A stretch of 64,000 bases of DNA from JAKFDI01 sp044508835. Its GTDB lineage: Bacteria; Pseudomonadota; Gammaproteobacteria; Burkholderiales; Burkholderiaceae_C. Below, piece by piece: positions 41,600-49,423 of this stretch. The stretch covers positions 12,781-76,780 of the forward strand of contig JBIQHD010000023.1 of the NCBI GenBank assembly GCA_044508835.1, in the 5' to 3' direction. The position numbers and the translations under genes were made by a program. Each line of letters begins with the position of its first letter. Position 1 is the stretch's first letter. The notes under the pieces were generated by a model. It was not told where the DNA came from. It did not search any database and saw only the letters and a program-made list of their open reading frames with translations.

Positions 41600-42055
41600 A
41601 TGGGGTGCGCGGCCGGTTTCACAAGAAGTGTCTCGGTGCGGTTCAGGCACTCGGCGCGGTCTTCGCCGGCGCAGTCGCCGGAAGACGCCTGGCACCTTCC
41701 CGTCTGAAACTCGGTCCGTCGTCATGAAGGCTTCCAGCCTGTGCGGGACCGGCGCTGCGGCATCGACCTGCTCGGCGTTGGTCTGCGCGTGCAGCGCGGC
41801 ATGGCGGCCCAGGGTCGCTCTCGGTTCCAACGACACGATGACGGTGAGCGAGGGGCGCGTCGGCCGGATTGGTTCCGAGACCGTGGTCGCGTCCACGCGC
41901 TGACCTGCTCCATGACAACCTTGCGATGCCGTGCAGCGGCGGATCACTCCCGGGGGATGCGCAAGGGTCGGCGGTTGACTGCGTCCGCGTGATTCCGGCC
42001 TTGGGGAGAGCAGGCAGTACTGCTCAGAGCGTGCATCCCCGACGAGGCCAGGCGG
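41600..42055. other. Intergenic region without a recognisable gene
   Basis: These 456 bases lie between the Fur box and the end of the sugar-kinase gene. Open frames exist on both strands, but none has a convincing start, ribosome site or recognisable protein sequence. A minus-strand frame with a fairly normal amino-acid mix (about 41700-41900, including LEPRATLGRHAALHAQTNAE) could be a gene remnant at the edge of the iron island. Confidence 0.4.
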
Positions 42056-42994
42056 TCAGCCCATCGCGGCGAGCACCGCCTCGCGCCGAGGGATCGGCGC
42101 GATGGCGCCCACGCCGCCCACGGACAGCGCGGCCGCCGCGTTGGCGTAGCGCGCGGCGTCGAGCGGCGCGTCGCCGGCCATCAGCCGCGCGACGAAGGCG
42201 CCGTCGAAGCAGTCGCCCGCGCCGGTGGCGTCGACCACCGTGCTCGGCGCGCCGGCCAGCTCGGCGCGCTCGCCGCCGCACGAGACGATGCAGCCCTGCG
42301 CGCCGCGCTTGAGCACCACCGCCGCCGCGCCCTGGGCATGGCACCAGTCGAGCTGCGAGGCGGGGTCGCCGTGGCCGCTGAGCACGGCCAGGTCCTCGGC
42401 CGAGGGCAGCGCCCAGTCGACGAGCGCGAGCGTCGCCGCGACGATGGCCCGCGCACGCGCCAGCGGCCACAGCTTGAGCCGCAGGTTGGGGTCGTAGCTG
42501 ATGCGCGCGCCGCCGGCCCGCGCGGCCTCGGCGGCGGCGAACACGGTGTCGCAGGCGCTCGCGCTGATGGCCTGGCTGATGCCCGAGACGTGCAGGAAGC
42601 CCGTGCCGGCCAGCGCGGCATGCGCGGCCAGCGCGGGCGTCATGCGGCTCGCGGCCGAGCCGGCGCGCAGGTAGCTGAACTCGTGGCCGGACGGGCCGTG
42701 GCTCACGAAGTACACGCCGGTCGGCGCGGCGGGGTCGACCTCGACGCCGCTCACGTCCACGCCTTCGCCGCGCCACAGCGCGCACAGCGCGCGGCCGAAG
42801 GTGTCGTCGCCCACGCGGCTCACGTAGGCCGCCGCCGCGCCCTGGCGGGCGGCGGCGATGGCCATGTTGGAGGTGTCGCCGCCGAAGCCCTGCTGCCAGG
42901 CGTCGCCGCCGCGCTGGTTGAACTCGACCATCGCCTCGCCGAGCGCGACGACGCGCGCCGGCGCCGGCGGCGCGGCGGTCATCGGGTCGGCCAT
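42056..42994 (-). CDS. PfkB-family sugar kinase, 2-keto-3-deoxygluconate-kinase-like
   Basis: 312 residues. The ribokinase fold is shown by VVALGEAMVEFNQRGGDAWQ, QGFGGDTSNMAIAAARQGAA, a RAGSAASRMTP segment, ISYDPNLRLKLWP and the anion-hole/catalytic motif DATGAGDCFDGAFVARLMAG. The FGGDTSN and PNLR features fit KDG kinases (KdgK) that make KDPG for the Entner-Doudoroff aldolase. Start at 42994 shares one base with the RraA-like gene's stop; an alternative ATG is at 42982. It is the last gene of the TRAP operon. KdgK assignment is by similarity; another deoxysugar acid kinase is possible. Confidence 0.87.
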   Translation of the reverse strand: MADPMTAAPPAPARVVALGEAMVEFNQRGGDAWQQGFGGDTSNMAIAAARQGAAAAYVSRVGDDTFGRALCALWRGEGVDVSGVEVDPAAPTGVYFVSHGPSGHEFSYLRAGSAASRMTPALAAHAALAGTGFLHVSGISQAISASACDTVFAAAEAARAGGARISYDPNLRLKLWPLARARAIVAATLALVDWALPSAEDLAVLSGHGDPASQLDWCHAQGAAAVVLKRGAQGCIVSCGGERAELAGAPSTVVDATGAGDCFDGAFVARLMAGDAPLDAARYANAAAALSVGGVGAIAPIPRREAVLAAMG

Positions 42995-43638
42995 CAGATG
43001 CGCCCGTACTTCGCCAGCCCCTCGCGCAGCGACTTGCTCGCGACGATGAGCCTGGCCTGCTCGAGCTCGCGGCGCTCGATCTCCTCGGCCATCTCGACCA
43101 CGGCCTGCAGGTGGGCCGCGGGGATGACGACCACGCCGTCGAGGTCGGCCATGATCCAGTCGCCCGGGTTCACGGTGATGCCGCCGCATACCACGGGCAC
43201 GTTGGCGGCCACGGTGCGAAAGCGCCCGACCGTCGTGCCCGGCGAGATGGAGCGCGCGTACACCGGGAAGCCGTAGTCGCGGCGGATCTCGGTCACGTCG
43301 CGCACGCCGCCGTCGAGCACCGCGCCGGCCAGGCCCCGCACGTGCGCGCCGGCGGTCATGAGGCCGCCCCACACCGCCACGTCCTCCTCGCCGCCGATGC
43401 CGATCACCATCACGCTGCCCGGCGCGGCGGTGTCGATGAGGTCCAGCGCGTGCTGCGGCGGCACGGCCTCGGTGCTCGGCTCCTCGAGCACCGTGACGAC
43501 GGGCCCGGCGATGCGGGTGTCGTTGATGCGCGGCTTGATCGCCTGCACCATGTAGCCGCGCTGGCCGGCCACCTTGTCGACCGCGTCGGCCACCGAGGCC
43601 GAGGCGACGTTCTTGAGCCGTTGCACAAAGTCAGTCAT
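42994..43638 (-). CDS. RraA-like protein (possible 4-hydroxy-4-methyl-2-oxoglutarate aldolase type)
   Basis: 214 residues. Family blocks are SASVADAVDKVAGQRGYMVQ, GGLMTAGAHVRGLAGAVLDG and VRDVTEIRRDYGFPVYARSI, with the Arg/Asp of the metal and substrate site in GGVRDVTEI. PVVCGGITVNPGDWIMADLD follows. Members are either RNase E inhibitors (RraA) or divalent-metal aldolases/decarboxylases of keto acids. In a catabolic operon with a 2-hydroxyacid dehydrogenase and a sugar acid kinase, the aldolase or decarboxylase role is far more likely. Its start overlaps the dehydrogenase stop (ATGA). Confidence 0.88.
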   Translation of the reverse strand: MTDFVQRLKNVASASVADAVDKVAGQRGYMVQAIKPRINDTRIAGPVVTVLEEPSTEAVPPQHALDLIDTAAPGSVMVIGIGGEEDVAVWGGLMTAGAHVRGLAGAVLDGGVRDVTEIRRDYGFPVYARSISPGTTVGRFRTVAANVPVVCGGITVNPGDWIMADLDGVVVIPAAHLQAVVEMAEEIERRELEQARLIVASKSLREGLAKYGRI

Positions 43639-44624
43639 TGCAGAGTTCCTTCTTCCGTGGTCCATGGATTGAGCCAATGCAGGGGCGGCTCGCCGCGCAG
43701 CATGCGCACGGCTTGCGCCGCCGCCTTCGCCTGCAGGTCGCGCACCGATTCCTGCGAATACCAGCCGGTGTGGTCCGAGAGCACGACGTTGGCCAGGCCG
43801 TGCAGCGGGCTCGCCGCCGGCAGCGGCTCGTGCTCGAACACGTCCAGGCCGGCGCCGAGCAGCGCGCCGCGGCGCAGCGCGTCGGCCAGCGCCGTCTCGT
43901 CGACGAGCGGGCCGCGCGCGGTGTTCACCAGCACGGCGGTCGGGCGCATCAGCGCCAGCCGCCGCGCGTCGATCGCGTGCCGCGTCTGCGGCGTGAGCGG
44001 CGCGTGCAGCGAGATGAAGTCGCTGCCCTGGCACAGCGCGTCCAGCGGCACCGCCTGCACGCCGGCGGGCAGCGCCTGCGCGAACGGGTCGTGCACCAGC
44101 ACCCGCTCGACGCCGAAGCCGCGCAGCCGCCGCTCGACGGCGCGCGCGATGCGGCCGTAGCCGACGAGGCCCAGCGTCTTGCCGGCGATGCGGTACATCG
44201 GCTCGCGCGCCGCGACGTTCCAGGCGCCGGCGCGCACGGCCCCGTCGCGCGTGACGACGCGGCGCGCCACCGCCAGCAGCAGCGCGAGCGCCTGGTCCGC
44301 CACCTCCTCGGTGCCGTAGTCGGGCACGTTGGCGACGAAGACGCGGCGCTGCGCCGCCGCGGCGAGGTCGATGTTGTCCACGCCGATGCCGTAGCGCACG
44401 ATGCCGCGCAGCTGCGGCAGGGCCGCGATGGCGGCCGCGTCGATGCGCGACTCGCGCACCAGCAGCACCTGCGCGCCGTCCAACTCGGCCAGCCGCGCGC
44501 CGGCATCGCCGCCGCAGGCGCACACCTCCAGGCGCGCGCCCACCGACGCGAGCGCGGCGCGCTCGGCCTCGTAGCCGGCGTAGCCGTCGTCGATGACGAC
44601 GACCCGGAGCACCGGATCGCTCAT
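43635..44624 (-). CDS. D-2-hydroxyacid dehydrogenase (CtBP-like)
   Basis: 329 residues. The NAD-binding fold is marked by KTLGLVGYGRIARAVERRLR. The active-site residues are Arg in VLVNTARGPLVDETAL, Glu in LDVFEHEPLP and His in VVLSDHTGWYSQES. The N-terminal part (VVVIDDGYAGYEAERAALAS) resembles C-terminal-binding-protein-type dehydrogenases. It likely oxidises or reduces a sugar-derived 2-hydroxy/2-keto acid with NAD(P). It starts 10 nt after the TRAP binding protein gene in the transcript order and overlaps the RraA-like gene by 4 nt. Confidence 0.92.
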   Translation of the reverse strand: MSDPVLRVVVIDDGYAGYEAERAALASVGARLEVCACGGDAGARLAELDGAQVLLVRESRIDAAAIAALPQLRGIVRYGIGVDNIDLAAAAQRRVFVANVPDYGTEEVADQALALLLAVARRVVTRDGAVRAGAWNVAAREPMYRIAGKTLGLVGYGRIARAVERRLRGFGVERVLVHDPFAQALPAGVQAVPLDALCQGSDFISLHAPLTPQTRHAIDARRLALMRPTAVLVNTARGPLVDETALADALRRGALLGAGLDVFEHEPLPAASPLHGLANVVLSDHTGWYSQESVRDLQAKAAAQAVRMLRGEPPLHWLNPWTTEEGTLQ

Positions 44625-44634
44625 GCGGGCGCCG

Positions 44635-45651
44635 TTACTTCGCCGCTGCTGCCGCAGCCTTGTAGAGCTTGTCCGTCCACTCCTTGCTCACCTCCGCGTC
44701 GAGGTAGCTGCGCACCGCGGGCTGCGCCAGGCGGCGGAAGGCCTCGATCTGCTCGGGCGTCAGCTCGGTCACCGTCATGCCCTTCTCGGTGAGCACCTTC
44801 TTGGCCGACAGATCCTGCTCGCGCGTCATGTCGCGGTGGATCTTCTTGGCGATCTCCACGCCCTCGTCGACGGCCTTCTTCTCCACGGCGCTCAGGCCGT
44901 TGTAGAAGCGGTCGTTGATGAAATAGGCGTGCAGGCTGTAGACGTGGCCGTCGAGCGTGACGTGCTTCTGGTGCTGGTACAGGCTCGCGGCGAGGATGTT
45001 GGTGACGCCGTTCTCCTGGCCGTCGGCCGTGCCCTGCGCCAGCGCGGCGGGCAGCTCGCCCCAGTCGATGGCCGTCGGGCTCGCGCCGAGGGACTCGACC
45101 AGCTTCACGAACACCGGGCTCGGCTGCACGCGGATCTTCAGGCCCTTCATGTCGTCGGGCGTGCGGATGGGGTGCTTGGAGTTGGTGAAGTGGCGGATGC
45201 CGTTGTCGGCATAGGCCATCAGGCGGATGCCGGTCTTCTTGCGCATGTCCTCGGCCAGCTCCTTGCCGAAGGCGCCGTCGAGCACGGCGTAGGCGTGCGC
45301 ATGGTCCTTGAACAGGTAGGGCAGGCCGAAGATGTTGAACGGCTTGTAGACCACCGGGATGCCGCCGTCGTGCACGACGGCCATCTCCACCGAGCCCAGG
45401 CGCAGGCCTTCGAGCACCTGGTTGGCCGGGCCGAGCTGGCCGGCGGGGTAGATCTCGACCTTGATCGAGCCCTTGGTGGCCTTCTCCACGTGCTCCTTGA
45501 ACGCGAGCGCGGCCACGTGCTTGGGCTGGTCGGCCTTGGCCGGCTGGTAGTGGGTGTACTTCATCACCTTCTGCGCCTGCGCGGGCAGGGCGAAGAGGGC
45601 CGAGGCGGCCAGCGCCAGGACGGCGAGCGGGCGGATGCGGTTCGGGATCAT
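44635..45651 (-). CDS. dctP: TRAP transporter solute-binding protein (DctP family)
   Basis: 338 residues with a signal peptide (about 1-26, ending PAQAQ). The DctP fold is recognisable from FKEHVEKATKGSIKVEIYPA then GQLGPANQVLEGLRLGSVEM, the GLKIRVQPSPVFVKLVESLG block with the conserved arginine for the substrate carboxylate, and a QGTADGQENGVTNILAASLY block. It binds a carboxylate, probably a sugar acid given the kinase and dehydrogenase in the operon. The symbol denotes the family, not C4-dicarboxylate specificity. Confidence 0.94.
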   Translation of the reverse strand: MIPNRIRPLAVLALAASALFALPAQAQKVMKYTHYQPAKADQPKHVAALAFKEHVEKATKGSIKVEIYPAGQLGPANQVLEGLRLGSVEMAVVHDGGIPVVYKPFNIFGLPYLFKDHAHAYAVLDGAFGKELAEDMRKKTGIRLMAYADNGIRHFTNSKHPIRTPDDMKGLKIRVQPSPVFVKLVESLGASPTAIDWGELPAALAQGTADGQENGVTNILAASLYQHQKHVTLDGHVYSLHAYFINDRFYNGLSAVEKKAVDEGVEIAKKIHRDMTREQDLSAKKVLTEKGMTVTELTPEQIEAFRRLAQPAVRSYLDAEVSKEWTDKLYKAAAAAAK

Positions 45652-45676
45652 GGTCAGGTCTCCTGTGGAAATCGGC

Positions 45677-46966
45677 TCAGTTCTTGTAGCCCAGCAAACC
45701 CGGCAGCCAGGTGGACAGCGCCGGAACGAAAGTGAGAAGCGCCAGCACGATGAGCAGCGCCAGCAGCATCGGGCGCATCTCGCGCACCATGCGGCCCATG
45801 GGCACGCCCGAGACGATGGTGGTGACGAACAGCAGCGCGCCCACCGGCGGCGTGACCATGCCCAGCGTGAGGTTCACGATCACCACGATGGCGAAGTGCA
45901 GCGGCTCGAGCCCGGCGGCGTCGGCCAGTGGGGCGAGGATGGGCACCATGATCATCACGCCCGGCAGCGGCTCGATGAAGATGCCCACCAGCAGCAGCAG
46001 CACGTTGATCGCCAGCAGCAGCGACAGCGGCGACAGGTCGAGCTGCGCGATCCAGGCCGCCACCGTCTGCGGCACCTGGCCGATCGTCAGCACCCAGGCG
46101 AACACCGCCGACGCCGCGACGATGAACAGGATCGACGACGTCATCAGCGTGGTGCGGAACAGGATGGCCGGCAGCTTGTCCATGGTCAGCGTGCCGTAGA
46201 CGAAGCGCCCCACCAGCAGCGCGTACAGCACGGCCGCCGCCGATGCCTCGGTGGGCGTGAACACGCCCACGTGGATGCCGCCGAGGATGATGACCGGCAG
46301 CAGCAGCGCCGGCAGCGCGCGCACGAACAGGCGCAGGATCGGCGCCGGGTCCAGCCCTTCGGCGCTGGCGCGGTAGTCGCGCCGCACGCTGACGATGTGG
46401 TTGACGATCGCCAGCGACAGCGCGATCAGGAACCCGGGCACCACGCCGGCGAGGAACAGGCCGGTCACCGTCACGCTGTTGTCCGTCAGCGCGTAGATGA
46501 TCATGATGATCGACGGCGGGATGATGGGGCCGACGATGGCCGTCGATGCCGTGAGCGCCGCCGCGTAGGCCTCGTCGTAGCCGGCCTTGCGCATCATGCG
46601 GATGAGCATCGAGCCGGGCCCGGCCGCGTCGGCCAGCGCCGAGCCGCTGATGCCCGAGAAGAAGGTGAGCGTGAGGATGTTGGCGTGGCCCAGCCCGCCG
46701 CGGCGGCGCCCGACCAGGCGCGCGGCGAAATGCAGCAGCACGTCGGTGAGCGCGCCGCCCGACATCAGCTCGGCCGCGAGGATGAAGAACGGGATCGCCA
46801 GCAGCGGGAAGCTGTCCAGCCCGCTGAAGAGGTTCTGGGTGACGACCAGCGCGGTCATGCCGGGCATGGCCCAGATCACCGCCAGCCCCCCGATCAGCAT
46901 GGCGAAGGCGATCGGCACGCCGATCACCATCATCCCGACGAAGACGATGCCGAGCAGCGCGGTCAT
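45677..46966 (-). CDS. dctM: TRAP transporter large permease (DctM family)
   Basis: 429 residues with about twelve helices. Typical segments are GLDSFPLLAIPFFILAAELM, TFFSGISGSALADAAGPGSM, a YDEAYAAALTASTAIVGPII segment with PPSIIMIIYA, and FTPTEASAAAVLYALLVGRF. It forms the sodium-coupled transport channel. ATG at 46966 overlaps the DctQ gene's stop (ATGA). Confidence 0.95.
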   Translation of the reverse strand: MTALLGIVFVGMMVIGVPIAFAMLIGGLAVIWAMPGMTALVVTQNLFSGLDSFPLLAIPFFILAAELMSGGALTDVLLHFAARLVGRRRGGLGHANILTLTFFSGISGSALADAAGPGSMLIRMMRKAGYDEAYAAALTASTAIVGPIIPPSIIMIIYALTDNSVTVTGLFLAGVVPGFLIALSLAIVNHIVSVRRDYRASAEGLDPAPILRLFVRALPALLLPVIILGGIHVGVFTPTEASAAAVLYALLVGRFVYGTLTMDKLPAILFRTTLMTSSILFIVAASAVFAWVLTIGQVPQTVAAWIAQLDLSPLSLLLAINVLLLLVGIFIEPLPGVMIMVPILAPLADAAGLEPLHFAIVVIVNLTLGMVTPPVGALLFVTTIVSGVPMGRMVREMRPMLLALLIVLALLTFVPALSTWLPGLLGYKN

Positions 46967-47508
46967 AGCGCCTGCGGGTCGAAGCCCTCGACCCGCTCCC
47001 ACTCGCCGCTGCCCACGTAGCGGCGGGCGACCAGCCCCAGGTGGGCGAGCATCAGCGCGGCGCCCGCCGGGATGGCCAGGTACACCTTGCCGAGCGAGAG
47101 CGACAGCACCGGCGACTCCTGCTCCCAGCCGAAGCGGGCGTATTCGATGCCCAGCACCAGCAGCAGCACCAGCGTGGCGGCGACGATCGCCATCACCAGC
47201 ACGCGCAGCATGCGGGCGCCGCGCGGGGGCAGCAGGCCCGGCAGCGTGTCGACGGCGATGTGCCCGCCCACGCGCAGCGCCGGCCCGGCGCCGAGGAAGG
47301 CGGCCCAGATCATCATGTAGCGGGTGACTTCCTCCACCCAGCTGAACGAGTGGCCGAAGACGTAGCGCGTGATGACGTTGCCGATCACCAGCGCCGCCAT
47401 GACGGCCAGGAGGATGATCAGCACCCAGCGGTTGGCAGCGACGAAGCCGCTCTCCAGCTTGTCCAGCGCCCGGCGCGGCGGCGGTGCGGCGGAACCGGTT
47501 GTCTCCAT
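46963..47508 (-). CDS. dctQ: TRAP transporter small permease (DctQ family)
   Basis: 181 residues with four helices: VLIILLAVMAALVIGNVITR, SWVEEVTRYMMIWAAFLGAG with the family's conserved E-E-V-T-R, MLRVLVMAIVAATLVLLLVL and a last one near YLAIPAGAALMLAHLGLVAR. It is the small membrane subunit that pairs with DctM. First gene of the minus-strand operon, divergent from the GntR gene across a 69-nt AT-rich gap. Confidence 0.94.
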   Translation of the reverse strand: METTGSAAPPPRRALDKLESGFVAANRWVLIILLAVMAALVIGNVITRYVFGHSFSWVEEVTRYMMIWAAFLGAGPALRVGGHIAVDTLPGLLPPRGARMLRVLVMAIVAATLVLLLVLGIEYARFGWEQESPVLSLSLGKVYLAIPAGAALMLAHLGLVARRYVGSGEWERVEGFDPQAL

Positions 47509-47550
47509 GGGGGTTCGGCACTACATTGGCTGCAGCGCTTCTGTTGTCTA

Positions 47551-47570
47551 ATACCTAATATATCGCGTAT
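47551..47570. promoter_or_regulatory. Candidate GntR operator between the TRAP operon and gntR
   Basis: ATACCTAATATATCGCGTAT is an imperfect inverted repeat (ATAC/GTAT ends, 14 of 20 positions symmetric). It lies in an AT-rich stretch that stands out from the surroundings, 8 bp before the regulator's start codon and 42 bp upstream of the DctQ gene. Autoregulation and control of the divergent operon are both possible. Confidence 0.45.
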
Positions 47571-47577
47571 CAGTGCA

Positions 47578-48279
47578 ATGTTGAACCCCATCCAACGCTC
47601 GGAATCCCTGACGGACCAGGCCCTGCGCCGCATCCGCGACCTGATCGTCGACGGCGCCGTCCCGCTCGGGGCGCAGCTGTCGGAGGCGGCGCTCGCCGCG
47701 GAAATGGGCATCAGCAAGACGCCGGTGCGCGAGGCGCTGGTGCGGCTGCAGAGCGAGGGGCTGGTGGAGGTCATCCCCCAGCGCGGCACCTACGTGTTCC
47801 GGCTCGACGACGCCCAGGTGGCGGAGGTCTGCCGCTACCGCGTGCTGATCGAATCGGCCGCGCTCGGCGAGGCGATGCAGCGCAACGCCGCGGCCCTGGT
47901 GGCCGGCCTGCACGCCAGCGTGGAACGCATGCGCGCGGCGCACGAGGCGCACGACCTGGCCGCCCTGCCCCGGCTCGACCAGGAGTTCCACGAGACCCTC
48001 ATCGAGCACTGCGGCAACGCCTACCTGCGCAATGCCTACGGGCTGGTGAGCCCCATCATCCGCTCGCTGCGCAGCCGCCTGCCGGTCGAGAGCTCACGCG
48101 TCGACCACTGCCAGGAGAACCACGCGGCCATCCTGCGGCTGATCGAATCGGGCGACGCCGACGCCTCGCGCCGGGCGCTGGCCGAGCACATCGACGACAC
48201 GGTGAGCTCCTACCTCGAAGCCAGCCGGCGCGCGCACGAGCGGCGCGCGCCGATGGGGCTGGCGCCGGTCGTGACGTAG
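47578..48279 (+). CDS. GntR-family (FCD) transcriptional regulator
   Basis: 233 residues. The winged helix-turn-helix (about 10-75) contains SEAALAAEMGISKTPVREAL followed by VRLQSEGLVEVIPQRGTYVF. The FCD effector domain has LDQEFHETLIEHCGN, CQENHAAILRLIES and LAEHIDDTVSSYL, whose Asp and His residues normally hold a metal. Divergent from the TRAP/sugar-acid operon and very likely its regulator. ATG at 47578 follows an AT-rich operator-like stretch; no strong ribosome site is seen. Confidence 0.92.
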   Translation: MLNPIQRSESLTDQALRRIRDLIVDGAVPLGAQLSEAALAAEMGISKTPVREALVRLQSEGLVEVIPQRGTYVFRLDDAQVAEVCRYRVLIESAALGEAMQRNAAALVAGLHASVERMRAAHEAHDLAALPRLDQEFHETLIEHCGNAYLRNAYGLVSPIIRSLRSRLPVESSRVDHCQENHAAILRLIESGDADASRRALAEHIDDTVSSYLEASRRAHERRAPMGLAPVVT

Positions 48280-48294
48280 ACGCGGGGCGCCCGT

Positions 48295-49020
48295 CTACGG
48301 CGCCGACCCCACCAGCACCGGCGCGGCGCGGTAGCGCCCGGGGAAGGCGCGCTTCAGGTTCTCGATCTTCGGCAGGTCGTTGATGACGATGTAGGGCTGG
48401 CCGGGATGCCGCGCCAGGTAGTCCTGGTGGTAGGCCTCGGCCTCGAAGAACGGCTTGTCCGACTCGACTGTGGTGGCGATACGGCGGCCGAAGCTGCCCA
48501 CCTGGTCGAGCTGCGCGATGTAGGCCCGCGCGATGCGGGCCTGCTCGGGGCTCTGCGCGAACACGGTGGAGCGGTACTGCGGGCCGACGTCCGGCCCCTG
48601 GCGGTCGAGCTCGGTCGGGTCGTGGGCGACCGAGAAGTAGATCTGCAGGATCCGGCCGAAGCTGACCTGCCGCGGATCGAAGCGGATGCGCACCGCTTCC
48701 GCATGGCCGGTGCGGCCGGAGCCGACGCGCTCGTACGTCGCCGTCTCCTTCCCGCCGCCGGCATAGCCGGAGACGGCGCTCGTCACGCCCTCGACGTGCT
48801 GGAACACGCCCTGCACGCCCCAGAAGCAGCCGCCGGCCAGCACGGCGACCTCGGAGGCGGCGCGCGTCGCGGGATCGCCGTCGTCCAGCGGGGGCGGGAT
48901 CGCGACCGCCTTGTCGGCCAGCGCCGTGAGCGTCCATGCGCCGGCGCCGAGCAGCGCAGCGGCGGCGAGCACGCCGCGGCGCGTGACGCGCGGGCGGCCG
49001 GATCGGTTCGAGGGAATCAT
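48295..49020 (-). CDS. msrA: Tat-exported peptide methionine sulfoxide reductase A (single-cysteine)
   Basis: 241 residues from ATG at 49020, chosen over 49026 because AAGGA lies 7 nt upstream. VTRRGVLAAAALLG (about 12-25) is a twin-arginine signal, so the enzyme acts outside the cytoplasm. The MsrA core has AVLAGGCFWGVQGVFQHVEG with the catalytic C65, VSGYAGG, the GRTGHAEAV block, a FSVAHDPTELDRQGPDVGPQ block and EAEAYHQDYLARHPGQPYI. No other cysteine is present in the mature part, so no internal resolving cysteine exists. It is the last gene in a four-gene run with the MXKDX protein, a molybdoenzyme and a cytochrome b. It probably repairs Met-S-sulfoxide in envelope proteins. Confidence 0.93.
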   Translation of the reverse strand: MIPSNRSGRPRVTRRGVLAAAALLGAGAWTLTALADKAVAIPPPLDDGDPATRAASEVAVLAGGCFWGVQGVFQHVEGVTSAVSGYAGGGKETATYERVGSGRTGHAEAVRIRFDPRQVSFGRILQIYFSVAHDPTELDRQGPDVGPQYRSTVFAQSPEQARIARAYIAQLDQVGSFGRRIATTVESDKPFFEAEAYHQDYLARHPGQPYIVINDLPKIENLKRAFPGRYRAAPVLVGSAP

Positions 49021-49060
49021 GGGCATGTCCTTTCCGGCTTCGCCGTTCGCGCGCACCCGC

Positions 49061-49330
49061 CTATTTCTTCATCTTGTCCTTCTTCATGCCGTCGGTCCTG
49101 GACATGGCCTCCTTGCCCATGGCGTCTTTCGCCATCGCGTCCTTCTTCATCGCGTCCTTCTTCGCCGAGTCCTTGCCCATGGCATCCTTTTTCATGCCGT
49201 CCTTGGCCATCGCGCTCTTGGACATCGCGTCCTTCGCCATGGCGTCCTTCTTCATGCCGTCGGCCGAGAAAGCCGACACGGAACCGACGGCCAGGCAGGC
49301 AGCGACGAGGGTGGCAGAGAGCTTGTTCAT
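49061..49330 (-). CDS. Methionine-rich MXKDX pentapeptide-repeat periplasmic protein (MrpX-like)
   Basis: 89 residues. A signal peptide (about 1-23, MNKLSATLVAACLAVGSVSA) is followed by about a dozen degenerate five-residue units of the form (A/G)M(K/A/G/S)K(D/S), for example DAMAKDAMSKSAMAKD. The mature part has about 12 methionines in 66 residues and is lysine-rich, with no cysteine. AAGGAG precedes ATG at 49330. This is the pentapeptide MXKDX repeat family. The methionine-rich periplasmic protein MrpX of Azospira, oxidised by hypochlorite and re-reduced by the YedY1/MsrP system, is of this type. Placed between an exported MsrA gene and a YedY-like gene, a sacrificial, recyclable oxidant sink is the best guess. 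Confidence 0.9.
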   Translation of the reverse strand: MNKLSATLVAACLAVGSVSAFSADGMKKDAMAKDAMSKSAMAKDGMKKDAMGKDSAKKDAMKKDAMAKDAMGKEAMSRTDGMKKDKMKK

Positions 49331-49423
49331 TCGAACTCCTTGTGAGTGAGGGAGTGGGGGGAGGAAGGTCCGGTCCACGAGGAACGCGGCCGCGTTTTCA
49401 ACTGCGTTGAGCCGGGGTCGGCC

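Noticed and set aside
41580..41903. 107-codon plus-strand ORF in the gap after the Fur box
   Set aside because: It starts within the Fur box, lacks a ribosome site and shows no recognisable family.
49074..49349. Plus-strand ORF of 91 codons antisense to the MXKDX gene, with a repetitive ASFFIASFF-like pattern
   Set aside because: It is the mirror image of the pentapeptide repeats. The minus-strand frame has a signal peptide, a strong ribosome site and a known family.
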